DNA of 38,789 nt from Branchiostoma floridae (Eukaryota > Chordata > Leptocardii > Amphioxiformes > Branchiostomatidae), in NCBI RefSeq assembly GCF_000003815.2, contig NW_023365716.1, positions 879,608 through 918,396 of the forward strand, in the 5' to 3' direction. Position 1 is the stretch's first letter, and each line of letters starts with the position of its first letter. Both the position numbers and the translations under genes were made by a program. The notes under the pieces are model-generated. The model ran no database searches. It saw only the letters and a list, made by a program, of their open reading frames with translations, and was not told the DNA's origin. Of this stretch, positions 19,805-29,709 are shown piece by piece.

Positions 19805-21057
19805 TCATCTTGTGTGCGTTCTCATGTGTTTGGATAAGTCTGATTTTTGAGCCGTCCTGTACCCACACTCCCCACACATGTAGGGTTTCTCACCAGTGTG
19901 TGTTGCTAGATGTTTGTCCAAATCACCTTTCTGCACTGCAGAATAGCTACACTGATCACACTTGTAACGTCTTTCCCCTGTGTGGGTTTTCATGTGTCGG
20001 GATAAAGTAGACCTTTGATTTGTCCTGTATCCACACTCCCCACACATGTAGGGTTTCTCACCGGTGTGTTTTGCAGCTATATGGGCGTCCAAATTGACTT
20101 TCTGTGCAGCAGAATAGTCACACTGGTCACACTTGTAGGGTTTTTCTCCTGTGTGTGTTTTCATGTGTTGGGATAAGTTAAACTTTCTAGCAGCCCTATA
20201 CCCACACTCCCCACACATGTAGGGTTTCTCACCAGTGTGTATTGCTAGATGTTTGTCCAAGTCGGATTTCTGTACTGCAGAATAGTCGCACTGGTCACAC
20301 TTGTAGGGCTTCTCTCCTGTATGGGTCCTCATGTATCGGAATAAGTGAGACCTACAAGTTGTCCTGTAACCACACATGTAGGTGTTCTCACCGGTGTGTG
20401 TTGCTAGATGTTTGTCCAATATGGATTTCCGTGCTGCAGAAAAGTCACACTGATCACACTTGTAGGGTTTTTCTCCTATATGGGTTCTCATATGTCGGGA
20501 TAAGTTAGACTTTCTTTCTGTCCTGTATCCACATTCACCACACATATAGGCTTTCTCACCACTTTGTTTAACCACATGCCTTTCCATATCGCCTCTGCTC
20601 TCCTGTACCTGTGAGGTTGATGTGTTGTCAGGCTGGGGAAAGTTCACATCACACGTTTCCTGCTGCAGGCCCATGTCTGCTGTCTGGGTCTCCCTGCTGT
20701 CACTCTCCTTCCCAGGGTGTCCCGTACAGTCCATCTCCTTCCCAGGGTGTCCTGTACAGTCCATCTCCTTCCCAGGGTGTTCTGTACGGGATGTCGTCTT
20801 CCCAGAATGGCCCATCTCCTTCACAGGATGCCCAGTACACAGTTCTCCATTAGAAAGTTTAAAGCTCGACTCTTCCATTTCCGCTTTTACACCACACGTT
20901 TCGTGGTTTGGAGTGTCCTTTTCCTTGTCCTGCTGCTGTCCCGTGTCTGTTGTCTGCTCCCAACTGTTGTAAGTCTCGCTCCAAGATTGTCCAGTTGGTT
21001 GGTAGTTGTACGTTTCCTTGCACAGCACGTTCTCTTGTCCATCATGTTGCCATCCAG
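19805..21057 (-). pseudogene. Zinc-finger gene D, 3' part (nine finger units, TGA-truncated)
   Basis: The part of gene D downstream of the RTE insertion. It encodes the linker (ENVLCKETYNYQPTGQSW...), then a run of [10 protein letters not shown] repeats, then finger units. Finger 3 (MCGYRTTCRSHLFRYMRTH) has lost three residues including a zinc-binding Cys and has Tyr in place of the first His. Finger 6 has the HIAAKH spacing. The frame ends at TGA 19807-19805, where the paralogues have GEK of the linker, so the final finger is cut off. Fingers 1 and 5 match gene A almost exactly. With the insertion, a broken finger and a premature stop, the copy is very probably non-functional as a full protein. 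Confidence 0.8.
21044..21057. repeat. Target-site duplication, left copy (ATGTTGCCATCCAG)
   Basis: A 14-bp exact match to 24896-24909, flanking the RTE-like element. In uninterrupted paralogues this sequence occurs once (for example near 17267-17280). Confidence 0.9.
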
Positions 21058-21488
21058 GTCAGGGGTCAGATCCAAGATGGCCGCATCCTTGGATCCTGCT
21101 GCACAGGGGAGTTGTAATCATCTTAATCCTCTGTGTAGAGGGTCTCTGGTAGGCCAATTTTAGTGCCATTGAATGTAGATGATAGGGCTTAAAGTCTTTT
21201 TATGTTCATTTTTGCTTTGTTTTGTTAGATGAGGTCTCATAGATATGACAACATTCAACTGCTATTCTGCCCCCCTCCCACTCTTGTTTATTTTCAGTTA
21301 TATGAACTTTTTTCTAAATTACTTTGTCCCATCATGAACTAAGACAATATATAAGCCATGCTAGCCTCCTTCTCCATCAAGGATGTGGAACAGGATCTGA
21401 CAGCCACCCTCCCCTCCCCCTCTCTGGGTTACGAGGACACAGGCCAGACAGGGGTCTATAGCTGAAGTGGAAGCGGCCTGTCTAGGGA

Positions 21489-24400
21489 ATGAGCCCCCGA
21501 TGCAATTGCTCCTACCTTACCTGGGGTAGCTCCGTCTCGGCAACTGGCGATGGACTGGCAGTTTGGCGTGGCGTTGATTGTGGTTCTTCGGAGGTATTGT
21601 ACAATGAAGGAGCACACTGGCCCAAGTTAGCAGTTGTGTGGGTCACAGGAACACTAGGACAGGACAAGTCCTTAAAACACCCAGGCAATGAGGACTGGCA
21701 ACCCTTGCCTGTATTTGCCGTGTATGGAAGCAAAATGGATCGAGAATCTTCACCAAAACCTATACTTCCAGGGGCGGGAGTCCCCAGGAGCGTTGCTGGT
21801 TCCCGAGTGGGCCCAAGGAGGCATCATGATGACTCTCCTGTAAACTCGAGAGAGGGGGGAGAGCTTGATGACCACATACGGAGAAACGCAACAACCAAGC
21901 GACACATTCTGCGATGTAGGCATCCTCTTCGACTCTGCACATTTAATATCCGAACTCTCAAAGTCAGTGACGTCGGTAGTAGCAAGATTAAGACAGTGTA
22001 TAAGACAGAGGAACTATGCAGAAATCTTAAGCAGTTTGGGATAGAGATCTGTGGTATCCAAGAAACAAGATGGATGCACAAAAAGGACAGAAGGGATGAG
22101 ATCAACAGTTACACTGAGCCTTTTGGATACACATTGTATACTGTATCAGCCTGGGAAAATGAGTCAAAAGCAGCTACTGGAGGAGTCGGAATCATACTTG
22201 GTAGAACTGCTCAAGACCTCCTTATAAGTGTTGAGCGAATTTCGGACCGTATCATCAAAGTTCAACTAAGGGGAAACCCAGCAGTCACAGTTATCGTTGC
22301 CTATGCTCCAACAGAAGCAGCTGACGACTGCAGCAAAGATACTTACTACAGCCAACTGCGACAAACAGTCGAAGGGGTGGCTCCTCATGACTTCCTAGCA
22401 GTGTTAACGGACTCGAACGCCCGACTTGGCCCAGAAGATGCACAATTCACCTACAATTCCTCAACAAACAACAATGGTCAGCGGCTGCTAGAGATCCTTG
22501 AAGACTACCAGCTCCTTGCAACAAATACTCTATTTGAGAAGCGGAAAGGTAAGCTGTGGACATGGAGGTCGCCTCAGGACACATACCATCAGCTTGACTA
22601 TATAATCGTCAGGGCAAAATGGAGAAACAGCGTGACTAACTGTGAAGCCTATAGCTCTTTCAGCTCACTATACTCTGACCACAGAGCGGTCACGGCAAAC
22701 ATATCCCTACGCTTGCGTAAGAGTAAGATAAAAAACCCCAAGCAGAATGTCAAGTATATCTGGAGTGACCTGGCAGCAGATGAGGGCCTGCAAGAGCGCT
22801 ATGCTGTGGAGGTGAGAAACCGCTACCAGGCTCTACTGCTTGAGGATGATGAGGGCCAGACAGAGGACTATGACAAGTTTATCTCTGCAAATGCCTCAGC
22901 AGCTGAGGAATGTCTGAGGAAGGTTCCAAAACAGAAAAAGAGGATAAAGTGTCTTGACCCAAGAGTCAGTGCAGTAAGAGAAGAAGTTGAGAAGGCGTAT
23001 CAGGCATATTTGGCTGGGAATAAGAAGGAAGAACTCAGAGAGAAGTACAAAGAGAAAAAACAGGAGCTCTATGGCACCTATGCTGTAATCGACGAAGAAG
23101 AGCTAACTAGCAAAATAGAAGAGGTTGAGAAAGCACACAAGAACTCACAACATGGTGCAGCCTGGAAATTGATCAACGACATCTCAGGTCGGAACAGCGC
23201 TCAGTCGTCCAAGCTCAAAGCAAACAGCCCAGAGGAGCGTGTATCACTCTGGTACACACACTTCAGTAAACTCCTTGGAAGTCCACCTGTGATTAGTGAG
23301 GAAGACACACCAATCAAACCAGTCTTTGACACACTCAATATGTCTGATGAAGTCTTTTCTGAAGCTGAGTTCATAGCAGCTAAAATGTCAATACTATGCG
23401 GGAAAGCATGTGGGGACGACGGCATCACTCCTGAGTTCCTTAAGTATGCCGGTCTAGACGATGTAGTCCTGGGATTCATCAACAAGGCTTTCTCCACTGG
23501 CCAGCTACCGGAGCGCTGGAAAACACTCATCATTGTTCCAGTTCCGAAAACGGGAGACCTGACAAAACCTGACAGTTACAGGGGCATCAGTTTGATATCT
23601 CTGGTCTTAAAGCTCTACAACAGGATGCTACTTAACCGGCTGAGACCACTTCTAGACCCACTGCTAAGATCCTCCCAAAATGGATTCAGACAAGGAAGAT
23701 CGACCGTGGGACAGATAATGGCAATCAGGCGTCTGCTTGAAGGAGTCAACCACAAGAATCTAAGCTGCATTATAACGTTCATCGACTTCAAAAAGGCATT
23801 CGACTCCATCCACCGCGGGAAACTAATGGACATCCTGCGGGCATATGGAGTGCCCGAGAAGCTGGTGACAGCAATAGCAGCGACGTATTCACAGACGTGG
23901 GCCAAGGTTAGGACCCCAGACGGAGACACCGAACCTTTCCAAATTCTGGCAGGCGTACTTCAGGGTGACACGTTGGCGCCTTTCCTGTTCATAGTTGCAC
24001 TTGACTATGCACTGAGATGTGCCATCGAAGGGAAGGAAGAGCGGTTGGGCTTCACCCTCAAGGAAAGAGCAAGTCGTCGAATACCAGCTAAAATAGTGAC
24101 GGACTTAGACTTCGCAGATGATATCGCGTTGATATCCGACACTGCAGAAAAGGCTTGTACTCTTCTTAATGCAGTCGAGCGTCAATGTCAAAGGATTGGC
24201 CTACAGTTGAATACAAAAAAGACTAAGGTCATGGCTTTCAATTCATCAGACAACAATGTTGCTACTCTTGACGGCACTCGACTAGAGGTAGTACCCGACT
24301 TCAAGTACCTCGGTGGCTGGATTGCCTCAACAGCACACGACATGAAAGTGAGACGAGCTCTCGCTTGGAACGCCTTACACAGCATGAGGAGAGTGTGGCA

Positions 24401-24869
24401 GTCAGGAATGGCTGACGACCTTAAACGACGCCTCTTTGTCTCTACTGTTGAGTGTGTGCTACTGTATGGCTCAGAAACCTGGACACTAACAGTACAGGAT
24501 GAGAGGGCACTGGATGGCATGTACACTAGAATGCTAAGGAGAGCTCTAAATGTGTCTTGGGAGGACCGGGTAAGGAACATAGCACTATATGGTAACCTGC
24601 CTAGACTAAGTGATAAGATCAGGCAAAGGCGCATGCAGCTCGCTGGCCACTATGTGCGACACCCAGAACTAGTGGCAAGTGAGCTGATCTTATGGGAACC
24701 GGTCCAGGGTAAAAGGAAACCTGGCAGGCAGAGAACTACCCTTATCGACACACTCAAGCGAGATTCCGGGCTCGACAGACTGAGCAGCACAGCTGAACTA
24801 CGTTCACTGATGAAGGATAGGGAGGAGTGGAGAAGGAGGGTCCAGCATGCTTCCCGTGTTGGCATCTGA
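21489..24869 (+). CDS. RTE-like ORF2: AP endonuclease plus reverse transcriptase
   Basis: 1126 residues, uninterrupted. After about 150 poorly conserved residues comes an endonuclease/exonuclease/phosphatase domain: LCTFNIRTL, GIQETRW (catalytic Glu), YAPTE, LTDSNARLG (in place of the usual GDFNA), QLDYI and SDHRAV. The reverse transcriptase has YRGISL, QNGFRQGRST, FIDFKKAFDS, GVLQGDTLAPFLF and the catalytic LDFADDIAL. The C-terminal part, with KYLGGWI, YGSETWTLT, RMQLAGHYVRHPE and GKRKPGRQRTTLID, is typical of RTE-type proteins. It nicks target DNA and copies its RNA at the nick. The real start could be an internal Met, as the first ATG lies in low-complexity leader-like sequence. Confidence 0.9.
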   Translation: MSPRCNCSYLTWGSSVSATGDGLAVWRGVDCGSSEVLYNEGAHWPKLAVVWVTGTLGQDKSLKHPGNEDWQPLPVFAVYGSKMDRESSPKPILPGAGVPRSVAGSRVGPRRHHDDSPVNSREGGELDDHIRRNATTKRHILRCRHPLRLCTFNIRTLKVSDVGSSKIKTVYKTEELCRNLKQFGIEICGIQETRWMHKKDRRDEINSYTEPFGYTLYTVSAWENESKAATGGVGIILGRTAQDLLISVERISDRIIKVQLRGNPAVTVIVAYAPTEAADDCSKDTYYSQLRQTVEGVAPHDFLAVLTDSNARLGPEDAQFTYNSSTNNNGQRLLEILEDYQLLATNTLFEKRKGKLWTWRSPQDTYHQLDYIIVRAKWRNSVTNCEAYSSFSSLYSDHRAVTANISLRLRKSKIKNPKQNVKYIWSDLAADEGLQERYAVEVRNRYQALLLEDDEGQTEDYDKFISANASAAEECLRKVPKQKKRIKCLDPRVSAVREEVEKAYQAYLAGNKKEELREKYKEKKQELYGTYAVIDEEELTSKIEEVEKAHKNSQHGAAWKLINDISGRNSAQSSKLKANSPEERVSLWYTHFSKLLGSPPVISEEDTPIKPVFDTLNMSDEVFSEAEFIAAKMSILCGKACGDDGITPEFLKYAGLDDVVLGFINKAFSTGQLPERWKTLIIVPVPKTGDLTKPDSYRGISLISLVLKLYNRMLLNRLRPLLDPLLRSSQNGFRQGRSTVGQIMAIRRLLEGVNHKNLSCIITFIDFKKAFDSIHRGKLMDILRAYGVPEKLVTAIAATYSQTWAKVRTPDGDTEPFQILAGVLQGDTLAPFLFIVALDYALRCAIEGKEERLGFTLKERASRRIPAKIVTDLDFADDIALISDTAEKACTLLNAVERQCQRIGLQLNTKKTKVMAFNSSDNNVATLDGTRLEVVPDFKYLGGWIASTAHDMKVRRALAWNALHSMRRVWQSGMADDLKRRLFVSTVECVLLYGSETWTLTVQDERALDGMYTRMLRRALNVSWEDRVRNIALYGNLPRLSDKIRQRRMQLAGHYVRHPELVASELILWEPVQGKRKPGRQRTTLIDTLKRDSGLDRLSSTAELRSLMKDREEWRRRVQHASRVGI

Positions 24870-24880
24870 CGATGTCCTCG

Positions 24881-24895
24881 ACTGAACTGAACTGA
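24881..24895 (+). repeat. (ACTGA)3 tail of the RTE-like element
   Basis: Three exact ACTGA units directly before the right target-site duplication. This is the terminal simple repeat expected at the 3' end of this class of element. Confidence 0.85.
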
Positions 24896-24909
24896 ATGTT
24901 GCCATCCAG
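24896..24909. repeat. Target-site duplication, right copy
   Basis: Exact copy of 21044-21057. Confidence 0.9.
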
Positions 24910-25003
24910 TGTCTCCTGTCGGCTCCTCTTTGATGTGCGTCTCGTTCGCAGTTGGTTCCGCGTGAAGCTCTTCAACCTTAGGCACACATGTAAAATCCGT
25001 CAT
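24896..25003 (-). pseudogene. Zinc-finger gene D, 5' coding part
   Basis: ATG at 25003, two bases after an acceptor (atcattttag|AG-ATG, AG at 25007-25006), exactly as in B and C. It encodes MTDFTCVPKVEELHAE, then NETHIKEEPTGDTGWQH, homologous to the first ~35 residues of B and C including the IKEE motif. The frame then runs into the element. Removing the element and one TSD copy leaves GWQH-DGQENV in frame with the 3' part, as in B (AWQQ-DGQENV). In the present sequence the frame continues antisense through the RTE element to a 117-residue truncated product. Confidence 0.85.
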
Positions 25004-25005
25004 CT

Positions 25006-25997
25006 CTAAAATGATAATAAAAATATGTGTAAAGAATATTCATTCATTTACATCCTTTGCACACCAGAAAGGCTTTAGATTTTACAAAAGAAATTCGTCT
25101 GTCCAAGTAGTGGCCTCGTTTTATCTCCTTAGTTGTATTTCCAGAACTGATAAGAGATTTGGAAGTATCCTAGCTAAAGTGGGTTCAACACACTAGATCA
25201 TGATTCTTTACTGCAGGCATAATTACTGACTCTTAGTAAAAAACAGATAATATATACATACAACACAGCAACATAGACACAGGAAAACAAAAAGATATAC
25301 ATACACAAGGACGTCAAGAGGGTTTTTTACGTGATGACTTATTGATTCATTGATTCTCGACGTTGATTTTGTGGTAGATTGAATCCAAGTTAGGGACCGA
25401 TGGTAGAATCGTGCAAGAATAGCAGAAAAGACGATATACAGAGGAACACTGTTGACATCAAAGGTGTCAGGCATGCATTTCAGGTTCTTGGCAAAGTCAT
25501 GATCATGCCAAAATAACTCATACGTGCAATACGAAACTTGGACACAGGACATCCGATTGAATTGAACTCCATAGCTGCGCAAGTGGGGAACACGTTTTAT
25601 TCCCAGTATGTAGATGATAGCAGTTTTTTTTTTTTTTTTTTTTGTATCACGGTGTTTTCACGCGACTAAGAGCGCAAATAATCTATCATTGATAAGTACC
25701 TGGAGCTCACGTCTAGCGAAGAAATAGACGTTAAGCAGGGACAACAACAACAACAACATAATTATCAAAACAACATTTTCATGATTTCGTGATGCACCAT
25801 TTTTGACCATATATAGAAGGTACAAATGGATATTTGGCAGCCGTACATCACTCTCATTAGTTTCAATATGGGGGTGGTGGGGAGGGGGGCCGGGGGTGTT
25901 GGCATAGAACTGCCGATCGTAAACACACCTCTATAACTCTAATTTACCACCAAACAAACACCAACCAGGCGTATTTGACAACAACCAATGGTCTTAC
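25006..25997 (-). other. Leader intron of gene D, with SINE-like insertion
   Basis: Donor CAG|GTAAGAC (exon end 25998) to acceptor AG at 25007-25006. Homologous to introns B and C except for the extra segment at about 25624-25758. A purine-rich 'gggggtggtggggaggggggccggggg' type tract at about 25870-25896 replaces the shorter C/G run of the other introns. Confidence 0.55.
25624..25758 (-). mobile_element. Possible short interspersed element (poly-T to (ACA)n segment)
   Basis: It begins with 20 T residues (25624-25643) and ends with (ACA)n (25741-25758). Introns B and C lack this segment between matching flanks. Read on the minus strand it would end in a poly-A tail. Inside is an inverted repeat ACGTCTA/TAGACGT (25709-25732). 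No tRNA-like A/B boxes were confidently found, and no target duplication could be fixed, so the class is uncertain. Confidence 0.35.
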
Positions 25998-26235
25998 CTG
26001 TAGGTTTATGGTGGTTAGCGCTCTCCAAGACTTCTGGGATTACCTAAAAATCGTGAAAGTTTGGGGGAGATGAGCATCAAAGACGACGACATAAAACAAA
26101 ATGGCGGATGTCAGCTCATGAACGGGGCAAAGGCCAGAGGTCACAAACCTGATACGGTTTGCCAATGGGTCAAATTAAAGTTCGCCGCATAACGCTCTAC
26201 TCTCGTGGTTTTGAACCTATCAAAGGCTTGTGTTT
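25998..26235 (-). promoter_or_regulatory. Leader exon/promoter module of gene D
   Basis: Minus-strand donor CAG|GTAAGAC after 25998. AAAATGGCGG at 26098-26107, followed by ATGTCAGCTC (the CRE-like GACGTC is mutated to GATGTC), then AGAGGTCACAAACCTGATAC and GGGTCAAATT. All parts of the shared module are present. Confidence 0.6.
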
Positions 26236-26974
26236 GGTTCCTGCATTAAATAATAGAAAGAAAAAGAAAAAAAATCGCCAAAAGACTCGAGTCTTGAGTC
26301 TAGGTGGGGCAATGGGTGGGGCATCAAATATGCTGTGTCTTTCAGTTCCTTTCGGCACGGCAGCCATGTTTTCTCAGCAGTAGGACTTACAGCTGACCTT
26401 GCGACCTCACCACAGTTCAGGTATAAGCTATTTCGTACAGCACACTACGCATGTGCGGACAACATGAAATCTGGGCAATATATCAAAGGTGAAAGAACCA
26501 ACATAAACATTCCTGGATACACACGGATACTGTTACGTAAAGGGAACAATGTTTACTTCTGATGGGCCTTCACCTGTGACATATTACCCAGGATTCCTGT
26601 CACCCGCACATGCGTGGTGAACTCTGCTAAAGACCTTAAGCAATTTTATTGCGCCCGAGTCTTCTCAAACGTACGGAACTATTACCGCTCATGGAATCCC
26701 CGTCGCAGTACATCGTGCGATGTATGTTATAGGGGCATTGCTAACTTTTTCTTAGGTTGTGTGAGGCTTTCACTTTTAGTCCCAAGCAGGCTAAGTCAAC
26801 AAAAACAGCTGATATACCCAGAGTTTTGTTAAATGCAAATTTAGAATCTAGTTGAAGAAAAAAAACTAACCAAAAGAACAGAACGATTGGATATAAATAA
26901 CCAACCCCTATGTAATACTGCTAAACCAATGAATCATAAGGCAATATAAACCAACACAGAATCAATGGCTTTGT
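26236..26974. other. Spacer between genes E and D, not homologous to the other spacers
   Basis: About 26,240-26,840 lacks the 'gccaggtggaatccgat' block of the other spacers and appears inserted or unique. Two plus-strand frames (26335-26562 and 26614-26832, 75 and 72 codons) show no recognisable domain, no introns and no support as genes. CpG content looks higher than in the neighbouring spacers. Identity unknown. Confidence 0.35.
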
Positions 26975-27737
26975 TTTATTTACATCCCTTTATTTTGATG
27001 ATGATCTTTACCAAACTGCATGAAGTTCTCAATCATGTAAAAGATATTGCTACAAGATAAAAAATACAGAATAAGCACTCAGAATACAAGGAATACTAAG
27101 TACACATTGTAAGCAATACGCAATGTTCTTATTGTTATATTTGTATATATTATGCTGCGAGATGTTGCAAACGTAAAGTTGTTCTTTCGAAAAAAATACA
27201 CTAAAAATAAATAAAAACACCAATACAAAACGGTTAGATACTTCCGTGACATCTACGATTTCTACAATTCTTTAAGAAAAAGAAACAGTCGATTCTAACA
27301 CGAAAGGTAAATCTATGCGTAAGTACTAAAACTATGTTATGTACAGAATCTACAACTATTAAAGTATCAGGTGCAATTTGACTTAAGCATTTGTTCAAAC
27401 CAACGTCTTGAGACATTTCCTATAAATCTAACCAGGCTATCTGAACATGTCTGCCTCTAATGTAAATTTCCTTTCTACACAGTAGTCATCTGGCCCTGGT
27501 ATAGACTGACAACAGATAATGTTTTCACCCCTGGATGCGATTTGTTTTTCTAAATGACCGTTCAAGTTTTAAAAGGCAAAAACGTTGTATGCTGTACATT
27601 TGTCACACACGTAGATGTAGGTTCTTTGGTCTGTTTTGTCAAATGTTTCAGGAGATGACATTTCCTAGCCGCAGTGTAGTTTTAGTTTGACGTCATAAGG
27701 TTCTTTTCCTGTGTGTGTTCTCATGTGTTGGGCTAAA
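26975..27737 (-). other. 3' UTR of gene E with frame-shifted finger remains
   Basis: TTTATT at 26975-26980 (AATAAA on the minus strand). Immediately 3' of the stop a shifted frame reads [19 protein letters not shown], the end of a decayed finger. The flank is collinear with that of gene B apart from the repeat inserted in B. Confidence 0.6.
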
Positions 27738-29702
27738 TTAGACCGTCAAGTTGCTGTTCTCACACATGAAGAATTTCTCACCGGTGTGCTTTGTTAGATG
27801 CCTGTCCAAAGTGGACTTCTCTGCGGCGGAAAAGTCACACTGGTCACACTTGTAGGGTTTTTCACCTGTATGCGTCCGCATATGTCGGGCTAAGTCAGAC
27901 TTTTCGGCTGTCCTATGCCCACACTCCCCACACATGTAGGGTTTCTCACCGGTATGTTTTCGTATGTGTTTGACCAAAGTAGACTTATCTGCAGCAGAAT
28001 AGTCACAGTGGTCACACTTGTAGGGTTTTTCTCCTGTGTGAGTTCTCATGTGTCGGGATAACGTAGACCTGTCAGCTGTCCTGTAACCACACTCCCCACA
28101 CTTGTAGGGTTTTTCTCCTGTGTGAGTTCTCATGTGTTGGGATAAGTAAGAATTTCGCGTCGCACTATACCCACACTCTTCACACAAGTAGGGTTTCTCA
28201 CCGGTGTGCTTTGCTAAATGTTGGTTCAAAGCAGATTTCCCTGCAGCTGAATAGTCACACTGGTCACATTTATAGGGCTTTTCCCCTGTGTGGGTTCTCA
28301 CATGTCGGGATAATTCAGACCTATAAGCAGTCCTGAACCCACACACTTCACACATGTACCGTTTGTCACCAGTGTGCTTTGCTGCTATATGTCGGTCTAA
28401 ATTGCTTTTATGTGCAGCAGAATAGTCACACTGGTCACAATTGTAGGGTTTTTCTCCTGTATGAATTTTCATATGTCGGGATAAGTGAGATTTGTTAGTT
28501 GCCTTGTACTCACATTCCCCACATATGTAGGGTTTCTCACCACTGTGTTTTGTCGTATGTTGGACCAAATTGATTTTCTGTGCCGCAGAATAGTCGCACT
28601 GGTCACACTTGTAGGGCTTCTCTCCTGTATGGGTTCTCATATGTCGGGATAAGGCAGACCTTTGAGCTGTCCTGTACCCACACTCCCCACACTTGTAGGG
28701 TTTTTCTACAACATGTATTCTCAGGTGTCGGTCCAAGTAGGATTTGAGTGCTGCAGAATAGCCACACTGGTCACACTTGTAGGGTTTGTCACCGGTGTGT
28801 TTTACTAGATGATTGTCCAAAGTGGATTTCCATGCAGCAGAAAACTCGCACTGGTCACACTTGTAGGGTTTTTCTCCTGTATGGGTTCTCATATGTACGG
28901 ATAAGTTAGACTTCTGAGCTGACCTGTACCCACACTCCCCGCATATGTAGGGTTTCTCACCGGTGTGTTTTACTAGATGTTTGTCCAAATAACATTTCTG
29001 TGCTGCAGAATAGCTACACTGATCACACTTGTAAGGTTTCTCTCCTGTGTGGGTTCTCATGTGTCTGGATAAGTCATACCTTTGAGTTGTCCTGTACCCA
29101 CACTCTCCACACATGTAGGGTTTCTCCCCACTATGTTTTCTTAGGTGTCGATCCAAGTGGGGTTTTTGTGCTGCAGAATAGTCACACTGATCACAATGGT
29201 AAGGTTTCTCTCCTGTGTGGGTTCTCATGTGTCTGGATAAGTCAGACTTTTGAGCTGTCCTGTACCCACAATCTCCACACATGTAGGGTTTCTCACCACT
29301 GTGCATTTGTAGGTGTTTATCCAAAGAAGACTTTCGTGCTGCAGAATAGTCACACTGATCACACTTGTTGGGTTTTTCTCCTGTATGGGTTCTCATATGT
29401 AGGGATAAGTTAGACTTTCTTTCTGCCCTGTATCCACACACCCCACACATGTAGGGTTTGTCACCGGTGTGTTTAACCACACGCCTTCCCATTTTGCCCC
29501 TGCTCTCCTGTACCTGTGAGGTTGATGTGTTGTCAGGTTGGGGAAAGTTCACATCACACGTTTCCTGCTGCAGGCCCATGTCTGTTGTCTGGGTCTCCCT
29601 GCTGTCACTCTCCTTCTCAGAGTGCTCTGTACAGTCCATCTCCTTCCCAGGATGTCCAACACACAGCTCTGTCAAAGAATGTTCACGACTGGAATCTTCC
29701 AT
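27738..29702 (-). CDS. C2H2 zinc-finger protein E, 20 fingers
   Basis: Intact 654-residue predicted nuclear DNA-binding protein, the longest array here. Linker 1-85 starts MEDSS, as in gene A, and lacks the psi-K-x-E part of B, C and D. Twenty C2H2 fingers follow from about residue 86 and the protein ends MCENSNLTV, shared with gene B. Order alternates except for two CDQC-type fingers (8, 9) and two CxECG-type fingers (16, 17). Finger 13 has the HIAAKH spacing and finger 9 is followed by an unusual VVEKPY linker. The start at 29702 follows the acceptor ccctacag|AGCAGAA-ATG (AG at 29711-29710). The leader module is at 31001-31230. An extra upstream coding exon is not excluded. No effector domain recognised; target unknown. 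Confidence 0.9.
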   Translation of the reverse strand: MEDSSREHSLTELCVGHPGKEMDCTEHSEKESDSRETQTTDMGLQQETCDVNFPQPDNTSTSQVQESRGKMGRRVVKHTGDKPYMCGVCGYRAERKSNLSLHMRTHTGEKPNKCDQCDYSAARKSSLDKHLQMHSGEKPYMCGDCGYRTAQKSDLSRHMRTHTGEKPYHCDQCDYSAAQKPHLDRHLRKHSGEKPYMCGECGYRTTQRYDLSRHMRTHTGEKPYKCDQCSYSAAQKCYLDKHLVKHTGEKPYICGECGYRSAQKSNLSVHMRTHTGEKPYKCDQCEFSAAWKSTLDNHLVKHTGDKPYKCDQCGYSAALKSYLDRHLRIHVVEKPYKCGECGYRTAQRSALSRHMRTHTGEKPYKCDQCDYSAAQKINLVQHTTKHSGEKPYICGECEYKATNKSHLSRHMKIHTGEKPYNCDQCDYSAAHKSNLDRHIAAKHTGDKRYMCEVCGFRTAYRSELSRHVRTHTGEKPYKCDQCDYSAAGKSALNQHLAKHTGEKPYLCEECGYSATRNSYLSQHMRTHTGEKPYKCGECGYRTADRSTLSRHMRTHTGEKPYKCDHCDYSAADKSTLVKHIRKHTGEKPYMCGECGHRTAEKSDLARHMRTHTGEKPYKCDQCDFSAAEKSTLDRHLTKHTGEKFFMCENSNLTV

Positions 29703-29709
29703 TTCTGCT

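Larger units (their letters stand above)
21058..24895 (+). mobile_element. Full-length RTE-like non-LTR retrotransposon (3,838 bp)
   Basis: Bounded on both sides by the 14-bp duplication ATGTTGCCATCCAG, so both ends are exact. It has a ~430-bp 5' leader with AAGATGGCCGC (YY1-type) at 21074-21084, 17 bp from the 5' end. One long intact ORF follows, then a very short 3' tail (26 bp after the stop) ending in (ACTGA)3. The short 3' UTR with a simple repeat, the single ORF and the RT motifs all suit the RTE/RTEX group. Clade is inferred from memory of motifs. The element lies antisense to gene D and interrupts its coding exon. An intact ORF and exact TSDs suggest a recent insertion. Confidence 0.9.

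Noticed and set aside
21760-24634. Minus-strand frames of 60-148 codons inside the RTE element
   Set aside because: Shadows of the 1126-codon sense ORF, which has clear catalytic motifs.
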